Shown: piece after piece, positions 50,764 through 64,000 of the stretch
Position numbering within the stretch: the stretch's first letter is position 1
Layout of the letters: each line of letters opens with the position of its first letter
Source of the DNA: Magnetococcus sp. PR-3
GTDB lineage: Bacteria > Pseudomonadota > Magnetococcia > Magnetococcales > Magnetococcaceae
Length of the DNA stretch: 64,000 nt
Direction: 5' to 3'
Assembly: GCF_036689865.1 (NCBI RefSeq)
Contig: NZ_JBAHUQ010000003.1
Location: forward strand, 124,001 to 188,000
Notes under the pieces: generated by a model
The model's database searches: none
What the model was told of the DNA's origin: nothing
The model's input: the letters and a program-made list of their open reading frames with translations, nothing else
Program-made: the position numbers and the translations under genes

Positions 50764-52869
50764 ATGTTCAACATTCATCGCAAGAGTGTTCAATTCGGCG
50801 AGAAGACCCTCACGCTCGAGACAGGTCGTGTGGCCCGTCAGGCCGATGGTGCCGTTATGGTTACCTATGGCGACACCGTTGTGCTGGTAACCGCAGTAGC
50901 GGAAACCTCCATGCGCCCCGGTCAGGATTTCTTTCCTCTTAGTGTACATTATCAAGAGAAATTTTGGGCTGCTGGTAAGATCCCTGGTGGCTTTATTAAA
51001 CGTGAAACCCGTCCTTCAGAGCGTGAGGTTCTTACTTCCCGCCTGATCGACCGCCCCATCCGTCCGCTGTTCCCCAAGGGTTTCATGAACGAAACTCAGG
51101 TCGTGGCTCAGGTTCTCTCCTTTGATCCCGAGCACCCTTCTGATATCGCCGCTCTGATCGGTTGTTCCGCAGCTTTGGCGCTGTCTGGTGTACCTTTTGA
51201 AGGTCCCATCGGCGGTGCCCGTGTTGGTTTTGTAGACGGCAAGCCCGTTCTCAACCCCACCCCTGCTGAGATGGAAAACAGCCGTTTGGATCTGGTGGTT
51301 GCTGGTACCAGAGATGCGGTAACCATGGTGGAATCCGAAGTGGATTTCATGAGCGAAGATGAGATGCTTGATTGCGTCATGTTTGCCCATGAGGCTTTCC
51401 AGCCTGTCATTACAGCCATTGAAGAGCTGGCTGCTGAAGCAGGTAAAGAGCGTTGGGTTGTTGAGCCCCCTCAGGTAAACGAAGCGTTGGTTGCAGAGAT
51501 GGACGCTCAGTATGCGGCCAAAGTTGCTGAGGCTTATGCCATTCCTGAAAAAATGGCCCGTTACGACGCTGTTGGCCAAGTCAAAAAAGCGGCCATTGAA
51601 GCTTTGGGTAGCGTTGAAGTGGATGGCGAAACCGTCAACCGCTCTGGCGAAGTTGCCGGCATCTTCAAGAAAATTGAATCTCGTACGCTGCGTCAAAGTG
51701 TACTAGATGGTAAGCGTGTGGATGGCCGTGGTTTGGCTGATATCCGCCCCATCGCTTGTGAAGCAGGTATTCTGCCCCGTGTACACGGTACTGCCCTGTT
51801 CACCCGTGGCGAAACCCAAGCCATTGCAACGGTTACCCTGGGTACCTCCCGCGATGAGCAGATTGTAGAAACCTTGTCCGGTGAATACCGTGACCGTTTC
51901 TACCTCAACTACACCTTCCCTCCCTACTGTGTGGGTGAGACAGGTCGTATGGGTGCCCCTGGTCGTCGTGAAATTGGCCATGGTAAGTTAGCTTCTCGCG
52001 CCCTGGCTGCGGTTATTCCTACCGCTGAGGACTTCCCCTACACCATGCGTGTAACCTCAGAGATTACCGAATCCAACGGTTCTTCCTCCATGGCAACCGT
52101 CTGTGGCGCTGTTCTGGCCATGCAGGACGCCGGTGTGCCGATCAAGTCCCCTGTTGCTGGTATTGCCATGGGTCTGGTTAAAGAGGGTGAAGATTACGCC
52201 GTTCTGTCCGACATTTTGGGTGATGAAGATCACCTGGGTGATATGGACTTTAAAGTGGCTGGTAATGCTGACGGTATCACTGCTCTGCAGATGGATATCA
52301 AGATCACCGGGATTACCCGTGAGATCATGGCTAAGGCACTGGATCAAGCCCGTGCCGGTCGCTTGCATATTCTCGGTGAAATGGGTAAAGCCCTGACCAC
52401 CCATCGTGAAGAGATGTCTGCCTACGCACCACGCATTCACGCTATGAAGATCCACCCTGACAAGATCCGTGACGTCATTGGTGCCGGTGGTAAGGTCATC
52501 CGTAGCATTACGGAAGATACCGGCTGTTCCATTGATATTGAAGATGATGGCACCATTCGCATCGCTTCTACCGATCAGGAATCTTCGGATAAGGCCATTA
52601 AGATCATCAAGTCCATCGTGGCTGAGGTCGAGAAAGGTCAGATCTATGAGGGTAAAGTGGTTCGCATCACCGACTTTGGTGCTTTTGTGAACATTCTGCC
52701 CAACAAGGATGGTCTGGTTCACATCAGCCAGCTGGCCAACCGTCGTGTACAGAGCGTTACCGATGTGGTCAAAGAGGGTGAGATGGTCAAGGTCAAGGTT
52801 CTGGACGTTGACCGTCAAGGTCGCGTTAAGTTGACCATGAAAGAGCTGGAAGAGAACGCTGCTGAATAA
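50764..52869 (+). CDS. pnp: Polyribonucleotide nucleotidyltransferase (PNPase)
   Basis: 3'-5' phosphorolytic exoribonuclease of the degradosome. 701 residues. Two RNase PH-like halves ([53 protein letters not shown]), the linker, then KH ([20 protein letters not shown]) and S1 ([20 protein letters not shown]). GGAAGG before ATG 50764 and the canonical [12 protein letters not shown] start exclude the longer form from 50707. Last gene of the operon. Confidence 0.98.
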   Translation: MFNIHRKSVQFGEKTLTLETGRVARQADGAVMVTYGDTVVLVTAVAETSMRPGQDFFPLSVHYQEKFWAAGKIPGGFIKRETRPSEREVLTSRLIDRPIRPLFPKGFMNETQVVAQVLSFDPEHPSDIAALIGCSAALALSGVPFEGPIGGARVGFVDGKPVLNPTPAEMENSRLDLVVAGTRDAVTMVESEVDFMSEDEMLDCVMFAHEAFQPVITAIEELAAEAGKERWVVEPPQVNEALVAEMDAQYAAKVAEAYAIPEKMARYDAVGQVKKAAIEALGSVEVDGETVNRSGEVAGIFKKIESRTLRQSVLDGKRVDGRGLADIRPIACEAGILPRVHGTALFTRGETQAIATVTLGTSRDEQIVETLSGEYRDRFYLNYTFPPYCVGETGRMGAPGRREIGHGKLASRALAAVIPTAEDFPYTMRVTSEITESNGSSSMATVCGAVLAMQDAGVPIKSPVAGIAMGLVKEGEDYAVLSDILGDEDHLGDMDFKVAGNADGITALQMDIKITGITREIMAKALDQARAGRLHILGEMGKALTTHREEMSAYAPRIHAMKIHPDKIRDVIGAGGKVIRSITEDTGCSIDIEDDGTIRIASTDQESSDKAIKIIKSIVAEVEKGQIYEGKVVRITDFGAFVNILPNKDGLVHISQLANRRVQSVTDVVKEGEMVKVKVLDVDRQGRVKLTMKELEENAAE

Positions 52870-52910
52870 TCCACAAAACGGCACCATGCCGCGTGTTGGT
52901 TAAAAAATGA

Positions 52911-52938
52911 AGGCCCGTCTTAGGACGGGCCTTTTTTT
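52911..52938 (+). terminator. pnp / operon terminator
   Basis: A 9-bp GC-rich stem (52911-52919 with 52924-52932), TTAG loop, seven T. It ends the rimP-to-pnp operon. Confidence 0.92.
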
Positions 52939-53066
52939 ATCGTGGCTCAGGCCCTAAACCAGAATCTTATCCCCCCATCGTGTGCCCCAAGCGCTCATGC
53001 ACCCCGATGGGGGACATCATGATTTGTCGTATTCCTGCACCATTAACCCTCTGCTACACTGCATGT

Positions 53067-54254
53067 ATGAACCCACTTCAAGCCCGTACCTTGCAACTGG
53101 CCGTCTTCACTCTGGTGGCCTCTGCCTTTACCAATATCTACCTCACCCAACCGGTGTTGCCCATCCTTCAACAGGAGTTTGCCGCCTCAGCCTCGCACGT
53201 CTCGTGGAGTATCTCTGCGGTTATTTTAGGCATTACCCTGGCTAATATTCCCTTTGGCCTGTTGGCTGACCACTGGCCCATACGACCCATCATTTTACTG
53301 GGCGGTACCATGGTTGCCATCGCCGGTCTACTCACCGCCTATGTCGATAGCTTGGCCCTACATACCACTGCCCGTTTTATTCAAGGACTTTTTATACCCG
53401 CCCTCACAACCTGCCTAGCCGCGTTCCTGGCCCGTATTCTCCCCACCGAACGGCTTAATGTCGTGATGGGTAGCTACGTAGCTGCCACGGTCCTTGGTGG
53501 GCTGGGCGGACGCTTGCTGGGGGGGTGGATACACCCTCCCCTCCATTGGCGTTATGCACTGGTTAGCGCAGCTTTATTAACCCTGATCTCCATTGCTATC
53601 GCCTACTTTTTATTGCCCAAAGAGCCCAAACAACCCCCACAGCCTAAACATAGCCGGGTGGGCTTTGGAGATTTGCTGACCCAGTGGCCGATCCTACGTC
53701 TTCTGTTTAGTGCCATGGGTGGTTTTTTTGTCTTCTCATCCCTCTTCAACTACCTGCCCTTCCGGCTGGCAGAGACACCCTTTAATCTCTCAACCCATAC
53801 CATTACCGCCATTTATCTGGTCTACATCATGGGTATTTTCATGGGACCTTTGACCGGTAAGCTGGTTAACCGATGGGGCAGTGGCCGAACGCTCATGAGC
53901 GGCTCAGGGGTTACCTTTGCGGCGGTTATACTCTCCGGCAGCCCCTGGTTAGGCGGGGTCATTGCCGCCATGCTTTTACTCTGCGCTGGTTTTTTTACCG
54001 TGCATGCTGCTTCAGTGGGGGCACTCAACCACCAAGTCAAATCCGGTCATGGGCGCGCCAACGCCCTGTATGTTCTGTTTTACTATCTGGGGGGATGGAT
54101 GGGCGTTAGCCTATCGGGTTTGGCTTTTGAAGCATGGGGATGGTTTGGAGTCATGGGTATCTGTGTGGGGATGCTTATTCTGCCATTTATCGCAGGTTGG
54201 ATGGAGCATAAAACATGCACAGTCAAAGAGAAAACACCCTGTAAACCCTTATGA
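53067..54254 (+). CDS. Major facilitator superfamily transporter
   Basis: 395 residues, about twelve membrane helices. MFS motif A appears between helices 2 and 3 as GLLADHWPIRPII; GSYVAATVLGGLGGRLLGGW lies in helix 5 as in drug/arabinose-type exporters (YnfM/AraJ-like). It lacks a soluble domain. ATG 53067 begins just before the first helix; an in-frame ATG at 52980 would add 29 residues. The stop codon overlaps the convergent TPR-sulfotransferase gene by 6 bp. The substrate is unknown. Confidence 0.9.
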   Translation: MNPLQARTLQLAVFTLVASAFTNIYLTQPVLPILQQEFAASASHVSWSISAVILGITLANIPFGLLADHWPIRPIILLGGTMVAIAGLLTAYVDSLALHTTARFIQGLFIPALTTCLAAFLARILPTERLNVVMGSYVAATVLGGLGGRLLGGWIHPPLHWRYALVSAALLTLISIAIAYFLLPKEPKQPPQPKHSRVGFGDLLTQWPILRLLFSAMGGFFVFSSLFNYLPFRLAETPFNLSTHTITAIYLVYIMGIFMGPLTGKLVNRWGSGRTLMSGSGVTFAAVILSGSPWLGGVIAAMLLLCAGFFTVHAASVGALNHQVKSGHGRANALYVLFYYLGGWMGVSLSGLAFEAWGWFGVMGICVGMLILPFIAGWMEHKTCTVKEKTPCKPL

Positions 54255-56144
54255 GAGCTCACTCGAGTTAAGCGCCCCCAAGATCTCTTTTAGTCGGCTT
54301 AGTTGTGCTTCATAGTTCCGCCAACGCTGCTTAGAGCTCTTATAAATTGGTTGCCTAACCTGCTGAGCACTGGCTGTTTGTACCGCCCGTTTGTTGGTGT
54401 GAAAAGACAAACATCCTTCATGCCACGGTAAGGCCAGATAGTCCAATAGCCGCTCTACCTCAAGGTGTGGATTTTCTACCACATCTTCATAAATAACATC
54501 ATATATTTTAATAGGTAAGACATTCCGCCAATGGTTCATCAGATTATGATACGCCACATAGTAGTGACCAATCTCTTCAAGAGACTGCATCCAACGCTGG
54601 CCACGGGTAAAGTTCTGAAAATAGATGGATAAGCAGGTATCCAATGGATTTCGTACCGTATGTACCACCCGCGCTCCGGGGAAAAGTTCTGCGATCACAC
54701 CAAGGTATAAATAATTAAACAATAACTTATCGGTCATATGGGTAACGGCTGTATCGGCTGGCCGGTCACTGACTTCGCGCAATGTGTGAAGGTAGGTGGT
54801 TGCCAACTCGGCCCCCTCCTGCACACCCATAGAAGTCCAGTATTCAGGATATACCGCCCCAAAGCCCATGCGCTTGGGCTGTTCATCCACCAAATCTGCC
54901 AAGATAGAGCGCTCACCTGTGGTCGCAATTTGAGGGTGGCTACCTAGAATTTGCTCCACCAATGTGGAGCCTGAGCGAAACATACCCATAACAAAAATGG
55001 GCGTAACTGGATGACAAGAGGCTGTGATCAAAGCTTGAGATGGGTGTTGGAAAGCAACTTTAATGCGCTTAATCACATCCAGATAATGGTTCAGATCACT
55101 ACAACCTTGGGTGGTATAGCGTAAAGTATTGGCTTGAGTATAAGCTGAAAATGCACGGTCATAGGCTTGCACCTGATCAAGTGCTCGACCTAACCCATAC
55201 CCTAAATCAATCCGTTTTTGAACAGGCTGATCCGACTGTTGAACCATCTGTTCCATACGCTGTATCAACGGATCATCTACATCATTCAATTTGGTTAACT
55301 GTGCGGTACCCAACAGAAAATAGGGATGGTTAGGGTGCTGCTGCATCCCCATTTTAAAGACTTGGCGGGCCCCTTCAAGATCACCGAATGCGCGTAAGGC
55401 GTTACCCAAATTGTAGTGTAGTATTTGATTATGGGGCTCTACGGCCAACCCACGACGATAGACTTCAATCGCCCCGGTAACATCATCTTTTTCCATCAAG
55501 GCTAGGCCGATCGCATTATCAAACGTCGCCAGCTGCTCACCCAATGCCCTACCCTGGGTATAAACGTGTAGAGCCTCTTCACACCGTCCTTGCTCCAACC
55601 ACACTTTGCCCAAGCCATACCACACCAACCAGACATCCTCTTTAAGCGACAACGCGGTTTCATAGTGCCGTTGTGCGGCAACCAACTCACCTTGCAGATG
55701 CAGCGCTTGAGCGATTTTTTGGTGTAGTGCTGGGTTTTGATTCTGCGCAAAGAGTAATAACCGATAGTGTCGTACCGCTTCCGTCACATCCCCCTGGTCC
55801 ACCAACCAATCCGCATATGCCTCGCGCAGTGATCCATGGTCTGGATCTTTCTTCACACCCTGCTCAAACAGTTCACCCGCGATGGCATGCTGTCCCGCCT
55901 GTATCAACAAGACACCAATACGCCAATACACCTCTCCTTGATCCGGTGCCTGCTGCATGGCCTGTTTTAAAAGCTGCAAGCCCTGTTGCAGCTGCCCCCC
56001 TGCACCTAATATCTGCCCAGCAAGAACCCACACCGGCACAGGGGTTGGGGTTTCTTGCAGCAACGGTGCACATAACTGCCAGGCTTCTTGCCACTGCTGG
56101 CGATCAATGTACGATTGTATTTTTTGGTAGAGATCAGAAGTCAT
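54249..56144 (-). CDS. TPR-repeat protein fused to a sulfotransferase domain
   Basis: 631 residues. The N-terminal half (about 1-320) is a run of tetratricopeptide repeats (for example HYNLGNALRAFGDLEGARQV); the C-terminal half (about 375-620) is a PAPS-dependent sulfotransferase: FRSGSTLVEQILGSHP (5'-phosphosulfate loop) and VVHTVRNPLDTCLSIYF (3'-phosphate motif). Bacterial TPR-sulfotransferase fusions resemble tyrosylprotein sulfotransferases in layout. The TPR part may dock the acceptor, probably a protein or glycan. GGAAAG 7 bp before ATG 56144 fixes the start. No PAPS synthesis gene is nearby. Confidence 0.9.
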   Translation of the reverse strand: MTSDLYQKIQSYIDRQQWQEAWQLCAPLLQETPTPVPVWVLAGQILGAGGQLQQGLQLLKQAMQQAPDQGEVYWRIGVLLIQAGQHAIAGELFEQGVKKDPDHGSLREAYADWLVDQGDVTEAVRHYRLLLFAQNQNPALHQKIAQALHLQGELVAAQRHYETALSLKEDVWLVWYGLGKVWLEQGRCEEALHVYTQGRALGEQLATFDNAIGLALMEKDDVTGAIEVYRRGLAVEPHNQILHYNLGNALRAFGDLEGARQVFKMGMQQHPNHPYFLLGTAQLTKLNDVDDPLIQRMEQMVQQSDQPVQKRIDLGYGLGRALDQVQAYDRAFSAYTQANTLRYTTQGCSDLNHYLDVIKRIKVAFQHPSQALITASCHPVTPIFVMGMFRSGSTLVEQILGSHPQIATTGERSILADLVDEQPKRMGFGAVYPEYWTSMGVQEGAELATTYLHTLREVSDRPADTAVTHMTDKLLFNYLYLGVIAELFPGARVVHTVRNPLDTCLSIYFQNFTRGQRWMQSLEEIGHYYVAYHNLMNHWRNVLPIKIYDVIYEDVVENPHLEVERLLDYLALPWHEGCLSFHTNKRAVQTASAQQVRQPIYKSSKQRWRNYEAQLSRLKEILGALNSSELS

Positions 56145-56236
56145 ACAAGCTTTCCAAACAGACGGTTCATCTATCCGTAAAAAGGTGCACAACCAATGCC
56201 ATGGTGTGAGGCAGAGGGCATGTCATCACCACCCCG

Positions 56237-57229
56237 CTAAGTTTCAAGGGATTTACCGTTTTCAACCAACTGCTGGCCATCCCACCGCCAATGGTTATTG
56301 GCTGTTAAATGACACCCTCCCAGCCATTTATCCAACGGGTTTAACGCGACCCAATCGGCCTGACCCGCCTGAACCAACGTCCCCAACGGGGTCAGGTGTA
56401 ACTGCTGTTCTTTAAAGGATGCATCTGGTGGATAACAGGTTGGTGCTGTAAAGGGGGTCTCATCCGCACAGTGAATGAGTGCCTGCTTACCCTGGTTCAT
56501 TGCCTGTAAAATAAGCCATAGGGCGGCATCCCCCATAAACTTTGGGGTATCCTGCTCCAGATAAGCATGAAACAACGGACCCGGTTTATGATGGCCTGCT
56601 TGAATAAGCTCCAACAACAGTGACTCTGAACGGTTTAAACCATTTTTAACGGATGGATATTGAGCCAACATGCGTTCGATGGCAGATCGCAGCCAAGGCA
56701 AGGCTTGGGTATCACACTGTAGCAGTTGGTGCCAAGGGAGGGGGGTTGGTGCCGTAAAGGCCACCCATGCCTGTTGGGCCAACTGTAATTGTGCCTGGGT
56801 GACGGGCTGTTTTTGAGACAACCGTGCAGCGATTTGCTCAGGGGTGTGATGACCTAAATAGTCATCGGTTTGAATGATAAACAGCCGGTCATGGCTTTCT
56901 GGTTGCTCGGCGAAGCGGTCTAAAATCTGAATTAACTGTAGTTGATCATACAGGTCATGTTCAAACCAGAGGATGATCTGATCAAACGCGGCCCAGTTTG
57001 CAAGGTGTTGATCCCGCTTTTGAAAATCAGCTTCAATATCTTCTTGCTTGCCCCACCCACAGGCTGCGATGTAGGTACTACGCTGTTTGGCCAGTGCGGC
57101 TATATTCAACCCACCCGGTACAGGACCATCATGCAGCAGATCCCGCCAGGGCAGCAAAACCCCTTGGATCCCTGCTTCAGCCATCAGTGCGGTTGCTGAG
57201 TCACCATTGGTACAGTGTAAATCCGTCAT
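56237..57229 (-). CDS. DUF1835 domain-containing protein
   Basis: 330 residues. It begins with the DUF1835 pattern LHCTNGDSATALMAEAG, then LLPWRDLLHDGPVP and IILWFEHDLYDQLQL, followed by a C-terminal helical region with LNRSESLLLELIQAG and FMGDAALWLIL. The family is cytoplasmic and functionally uncharacterised; sequence shows no catalytic motif I can name. It lies between ligA (123 bp upstream) and the TPR-sulfotransferase on the same strand. Confidence 0.83.
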   Translation of the reverse strand: MTDLHCTNGDSATALMAEAGIQGVLLPWRDLLHDGPVPGGLNIAALAKQRSTYIAACGWGKQEDIEADFQKRDQHLANWAAFDQIILWFEHDLYDQLQLIQILDRFAEQPESHDRLFIIQTDDYLGHHTPEQIAARLSQKQPVTQAQLQLAQQAWVAFTAPTPLPWHQLLQCDTQALPWLRSAIERMLAQYPSVKNGLNRSESLLLELIQAGHHKPGPLFHAYLEQDTPKFMGDAALWLILQAMNQGKQALIHCADETPFTAPTCYPPDASFKEQQLHLTPLGTLVQAGQADWVALNPLDKWLGGCHLTANNHWRWDGQQLVENGKSLET

Positions 57230-57352
57230 GGGGGCGCACCTTTAATCTCACCGTCGGTTTGGTTTACTCAATCATAGCATGCGTAAAGCGCCTCAAAGCC
57301 TGTGTTCCCATCAGGTACATCACCCCTCGTGTGACGTACTTCTCGTGCTTTA

Positions 57353-60113
<2,761 letters not shown>

Positions 60114-60144
60114 AAAAAGGGCGCACATATTGTGCGCCCTTTTT
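60114..60144 (-). terminator. Perfect 14-bp terminator downstream of metH
   Basis: Arms 60114-60127 and 60131-60144 pair completely around a 3-nt loop; A/T tails allow use on either strand. It lies about 235 bp past the metH stop, leaving a long 3' untranslated stretch (60145-60380) in which no gene is evident. Confidence 0.9.
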
Positions 60145-60380
60145 GTCATACTTAGGCTTCAACCCTCAACACGGTTCTCCATCCGGCACGGGGCCATATC
60201 ACACCCTGCATACCACACCATTGCTATGCTGTGGTCACAGGATTAAAGCCAGATGGAGCAACATCCGCATAAGGGGCAGGGCCTCCCATTAAGTAAGACA
60301 CCTCAACCCCTTTTATATGAGTCTGCTCAACCTTGGCTTACCATATTCCATAGCCATAGGAGCTAAACCCAATCTAAAAC

Positions 60381-63300
60381 TCACTCATCCAGGTTTGGCG
60401 CCAACCACTTTGCGGCTTCCTCAACCGCAATGCCCTTGCGCTTGGCATAATCCTCCAACTGATCAGAACCCATCCGACCAATGGAGAAATAACGCGCCTC
60501 AGGATGTGCAAACATATAACCACTGACCGAGGCCGCTGGCAACATCGCAAAACTCTCCGTCAACGCCATACCCGCCTGACCTTCAGCATCCAACAACTTA
60601 AACAACAGCGCCTTCTCCGTATGATCCGGACAGGCCGGATAACCAGGAGCCGGGCGAATACCCACATATTTCTCTGCAATCAGATCCGTCTTATCCAACG
60701 ACTCATCCGACCCATATCCCCAATACTCCACCCGTGCCAGCTCATGAATATGCTCAGCAAACGCCTCCGCCAGGCGGTCCGCCAAGGCCTCGACCATAAT
60801 GGCCCGGTAATCATCATTGGATGCCTGATATGCCTCCACCAACGCCGATACACCCATACCAGCCGTTACCGCAAACATACCGACCGTATCATCCTGGCCC
60901 ACAAAATCTGCCAACGCATAACACGGTGCCTCACCCCCATCCCGCTGCTGACGCAACGTATAAATGGTGCCCAAACCATCCGCTAAAACAATATCATCCC
61001 CATCACGGGAAGCCGGGAACAGACCCAAAACCCCATTTGCCTTAATAGAGCCCTTGGCAATAATCTCCTCAAGCATCACTTGCGCATCTTTAAACAGCCG
61101 GGTTGCTTCCTCCCCCACCTTGGCGTCAGAGAGGATCTCTGGATACCGTCCATGTAACTCCCAAGTATGGAAGAATGGCGTCCAATCAATATACCCCGCC
61201 AATGTCGACAGATCATAATCCGCCAACACATGTACCCCTGGTTTAACAGGCTTCGTAACCGCTGCCGACTGCTCAAAACCACGGGTACGTGCCTCTTTTA
61301 AACTCAGTAAAGGTTTACGGTTGGCACGGTTTTCATAGGCGGTACGGTACTTATGATGCTCCGCCTGTGTCTCCGCGATAAACCCTGCACGATCCTTTTG
61401 ACTAAGCAAAGCCGCAGCCACCCCCACCGAACGGGAAGCATCCTTCACCTGCACCACACACCCCTCTGTTGCTGGCGCAATTTTCACGGCGGTGTGCGCC
61501 TTGGATGTCGTTGCACCCCCAATCAACAAGGGAATATCCTGCATGCCACGGCGCTGCATCTCCTTGGCAACATTGGTCATTTGCTGTAACGAAGGGGTGA
61601 TCAAACCGGATAAGCCAATGATATCCGCATTGATCTCCTGGGCTTTATCCAAAATGGTCTCTGCAGCCACCATGACACCCAGATCTTCCACCTCATAGTT
61701 GTTACATTGCAAAACCACCTTCACAATATTCTTCCCAATATCGTGAACATCCCCCTTCACGGTGGCCAAAAGGATTTTCCCCGCACCAGAGCGCTTAGCA
61801 TCTTCCCCAGCATGACGGTTGGCCTCTTCAATATATGGCACCAAATAGGCCACAGCCTGCTTCATGACACGGGCACTCTTCACCACCTGAGGCAGGAACA
61901 TCTTCCCCTCCCCAAACAGATCACCCACAGCGTTCATACCCGCCATTAAAGGTCCTTCGACCACCTCAAGTGGATGTGTAGCTGCTGCACGCGCCTCCTC
62001 CACATCGGCATCGATAAATTCCGTAATGCCCTTGATCATAGCGTGACGCAGACGGTCCATGACCGGTTCACTACGCCAAGCGGCATCGGCTTTGTCTTCT
62101 GCTGCCCCACTGTCACGGTATTGATCGGCAACCTCCAACAGACGATCTGTAGCATCCTCACGACGGTTAAGGATCACATCCTCCACCCGCTCACGAAGGT
62201 CTGTGGGGATCTCTGCATAAACCGCCAACTGGCCCGCATTGACAATACCCATATCCATACCCGCCGTAATGGCGTGATACAGAAAGACCGCATGCATCGC
62301 CTCCCGCACCGGATTATTACCCCGGAAGGAGAAGGAGACATTACTCACCCCACCACTGATCCGTGCACCCGGCAGGTTCTGCTTGATCCAGCGCGTGGCC
62401 TCAATAAAGTCCACCGCATAGCTGTTGTGCTCTTCAATCCCTGTAGCGACCGCAAAAATGTTGGGATCGAAGATAATATCGTTGGGGTCCATGCCCACAT
62501 CATCAACCAACTGATCATAGGCGCGTTTGCAGATATCGATACGACGTTGATAGGTATCCGCCTGCCCCTTTTCATCAAAGGCCATGACAATGACCGCCGC
62601 CCCATACCGACGGGCCAGCTTAGCCTGTTCCAAAAAGGGTACTTCCCCCTCTTTTAAACTTAGAGAGTTGATAATGCCCTTACCCTGTACGCACTTCAGA
62701 CCAGCCTCCAAAACCGCCCACTCAGAGGAGTCAATCATCACCGGTACCCGGCTGATTTCCGGTTCAGCCGCCATAAGGTTTAGAAAGGTCACCATGGCAG
62801 ACTGAGCGTCCAACATGGCATCATCCATATTGACATCAACAATCTGAGCACCGTTCTCTACCTGCTGACGGGCAACATCCAGGGCTGTTTCATACTGCTC
62901 TTCACGGATCAGCCGAGCAAAGCGGGCACTACCAGCAACATTGGTCCGTTCCCCCACATTGACGAACAGGGTATCGGCCTCAATGGTTAAAGGCTCCAGA
63001 CCACTTAGATGACAGGCCTGTTTTAACACCGGTGTCTGGCGCGGTGGCTTGCTTGCAACCTGTTCTGCAATGGCACGGATATGATCCGGGCTGGTACCGC
63101 AGCACCCCCCCACAATGTTCATTAAACCCGCTTCAGCAAAGGCCACAACTTTGCCCGCCATAATCTCTGGTGTCTCATCATACTCACCAAAGGCATTGGG
63201 CAAACCTGCATTGGGATGGATGGAGATACCAGTGCCTGAAATTTCAGAGAGTGTCTCGAGGTGGGGACGCAGTTGGTCAGCCCCCAACGCGCAGTTCATG

Positions 63301-64000
63301 CCGATGGTATCGGGGCGGGCATGGGAGACAGAGTTCCAGAACGCCTCGACCGTTTGGCCCGTCAATGTTCGACCAGACTGATCGGTGATGGTAAAAGAGA
63401 TCATCAACGGTATATCCAGATCCCGCTCTTCCAAAACCTGACGGACAGCAAACAGGGCCGCCTTGCAGTTCAGCGTATCAAAAACCGTCTCAACCAATAA
63501 AATATCTGACCCACCGTCCAGCAAACCACGGGTGCCATTGGCGTAATCCTCAACCAAAGTGTCAAAATCAATGTTACGGAATCCCGGATTGTTCACATCG
63601 GGTGAAATACTACAGGTCCGGTTGGTGGGGCCCAAAACCCCCGCCACAAAGCAGGTCCGGTCAGGGTTTTCCGCCATCACCGCTGCACACGCTTCACGGG
63701 CGACACGGGCCCCCTCACGGTTGACCTCATAAACCAGTTCTTCCAGACCATAATCCCCCAAAGAGGGTGCATTACCATTAAAGGTATTGGTCTCTACAAT
63801 ATCCGCGCCCGCCTCCAAATAGGCACGGTGGATATCGCGGATCACCTCAGGCTTGGTCAAAACCAACAGATCGTTGGCACCATGCAGCTCCCCATCATGG
63901 TCAGCAAAACGATGACCACGGTAGTCTTCCTCCTCCAACCCCAGACGCTGGATCATGGTACCCATGGCACCATCCAGGATCAAAATACGTTGTTGAAGAA
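60381..64000 (-). CDS. metH: Cobalamin-dependent methionine synthase (5' end beyond the right edge)
   Basis: Transfers methyl from methyltetrahydrofolate to homocysteine via B12. The frame is open to the right edge; the visible protein starts [20 protein letters not shown], so only some 10-20 residues are missing. All four modules are present: homocysteine domain with zinc Cys ([18 protein letters not shown]), pterin-binding domain ([19 protein letters not shown]), B12 cap and Rossmann domains with [10 protein letters not shown] (cobalt-ligand His), and the AdoMet reactivation domain ([25 protein letters not shown]). About 1206 codons are visible. The product joins the folD-linked folate cycle. 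Confidence 0.97.
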   Translation of the reverse strand, partial: LQQRILILDGAMGTMIQRLGLEEEDYRGHRFADHDGELHGANDLLVLTKPEVIRDIHRAYLEAGADIVETNTFNGNAPSLGDYGLEELVYEVNREGARVAREACAAVMAENPDRTCFVAGVLGPTNRTCSISPDVNNPGFRNIDFDTLVEDYANGTRGLLDGGSDILLVETVFDTLNCKAALFAVRQVLEERDLDIPLMISFTITDQSGRTLTGQTVEAFWNSVSHARPDTIGMNCALGADQLRPHLETLSEISGTGISIHPNAGLPNAFGEYDETPEIMAGKVVAFAEAGLMNIVGGCCGTSPDHIRAIAEQVASKPPRQTPVLKQACHLSGLEPLTIEADTLFVNVGERTNVAGSARFARLIREEQYETALDVARQQVENGAQIVDVNMDDAMLDAQSAMVTFLNLMAAEPEISRVPVMIDSSEWAVLEAGLKCVQGKGIINSLSLKEGEVPFLEQAKLARRYGAAVIVMAFDEKGQADTYQRRIDICKRAYDQLVDDVGMDPNDIIFDPNIFAVATGIEEHNSYAVDFIEATRWIKQNLPGARISGGVSNVSFSFRGNNPVREAMHAVFLYHAITAGMDMGIVNAGQLAVYAEIPTDLRERVEDVILNRREDATDRLLEVADQYRDSGAAEDKADAAWRSEPVMDRLRHAMIKGITEFIDADVEEARAAATHPLEVVEGPLMAGMNAVGDLFGEGKMFLPQVVKSARVMKQAVAYLVPYIEEANRHAGEDAKRSGAGKILLATVKGDVHDIGKNIVKVVLQCNNYEVEDLGVMVAAETILDKAQEINADIIGLSGLITPSLQQMTNVAKEMQRRGMQDIPLLIGGATTSKAHTAVKIAPATEGCVVQVKDASRSVGVAAALLSQKDRAGFIAETQAEHHKYRTAYENRANRKPLLSLKEARTRGFEQSAAVTKPVKPGVHVLADYDLSTLAGYIDWTPFFHTWELHGRYPEILSDAKVGEEATRLFKDAQVMLEEIIAKGSIKANGVLGLFPASRDGDDIVLADGLGTIYTLRQQRDGGEAPCYALADFVGQDDTVGMFAVTAGMGVSALVEAYQASNDDYRAIMVEALADRLAEAFAEHIHELARVEYWGYGSDESLDKTDLIAEKYVGIRPAPGYPACPDHTEKALLFKLLDAEGQAGMALTESFAMLPAASVSGYMFAHPEARYFSIGRMGSDQLEDYAKRKGIAVEEAAKWLAPNLDE

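Overview
The window reads as a chromosomal segment of a free-living Gram-negative proteobacterium. It carries the rimP-nusA-ylxR-infB-rbfA-truB-rpsO-pnp translation/RNA operon, FtsB, SPOR-domain proteins, an OmpA-type barrel and cobalamin-dependent MetH. GC content looks moderate and no tRNA, rRNA, CRISPR array, transposase or prophage was seen. Gene content and style, including a candidate sulfur-globule protein, would fit a sulfur-oxidising marine lineage such as the Magnetococcales. That placement is an inference and no magnetosome gene is present. Nearly all the sequence is coding; most transcription units end in strong hairpin-plus-T terminators.

Layout. 1-4.8 kb: the 3'-truncated polysaccharide deacetylase, clpB behind a sigma-32-like promoter, and ppk2. 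4.85-8.2 kb (minus): a CsgD-like LuxR regulator, a stand-alone acyl carrier protein, an adenylating ligase and a short-chain reductase, which look like a small acyl-activation pathway. 8.5-16.4 kb: 6-phosphogluconolactonase, a Gly/Tyr/Trp-rich secreted protein resembling sulfur-globule proteins, an MBL hydrolase coupled to a stand-alone WGR protein, an M67 metallopeptidase coupled to LarE, an outer-membrane barrel with a SPOR-like partner, and a secreted DUF255 thioredoxin-like protein. 16.5-25.5 kb: a 1250-residue pseudokinase/transmembrane/triple-SPOR protein, a GAF histidine kinase, folD, and several small unknown genes.

25.7-42.4 kb: an EF-G-like factor lacking the P-loop lysine; a STELLO-type and a GT2 glycosyltransferase with a convergent polytopic membrane protein; Nudix; pyrimidine synthesis genes (pyrR-pyrB-pyrC, then pyrK and pyrE nearby); a DUF1538 membrane protein translationally coupled to two PII-like proteins; tandem DUF2059 proteins; an RsmC-like methyltransferase. 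42.5-52.9 kb: ftsB and the nusA-infB-pnp operon. infB appears to start at TTG, and ylxP (DUF503) is interrupted by a frameshift at a run of seven A. 53-64 kb: an MFS transporter, a TPR-sulfotransferase fusion, a DUF1835 protein, a LigA with an extra segment of about 80 residues before its catalytic lysine, and metH running off the right edge.

The most unusual items are the pseudokinase-SPOR protein, the CsgD-like/ACP/ligase locus, the EF-G paralogue with an altered G1 motif, the LigA insertion, the DUF1538-PII-PII unit and the frameshifted ylxP. All functional calls rest on motif recognition by eye; no database search was run.
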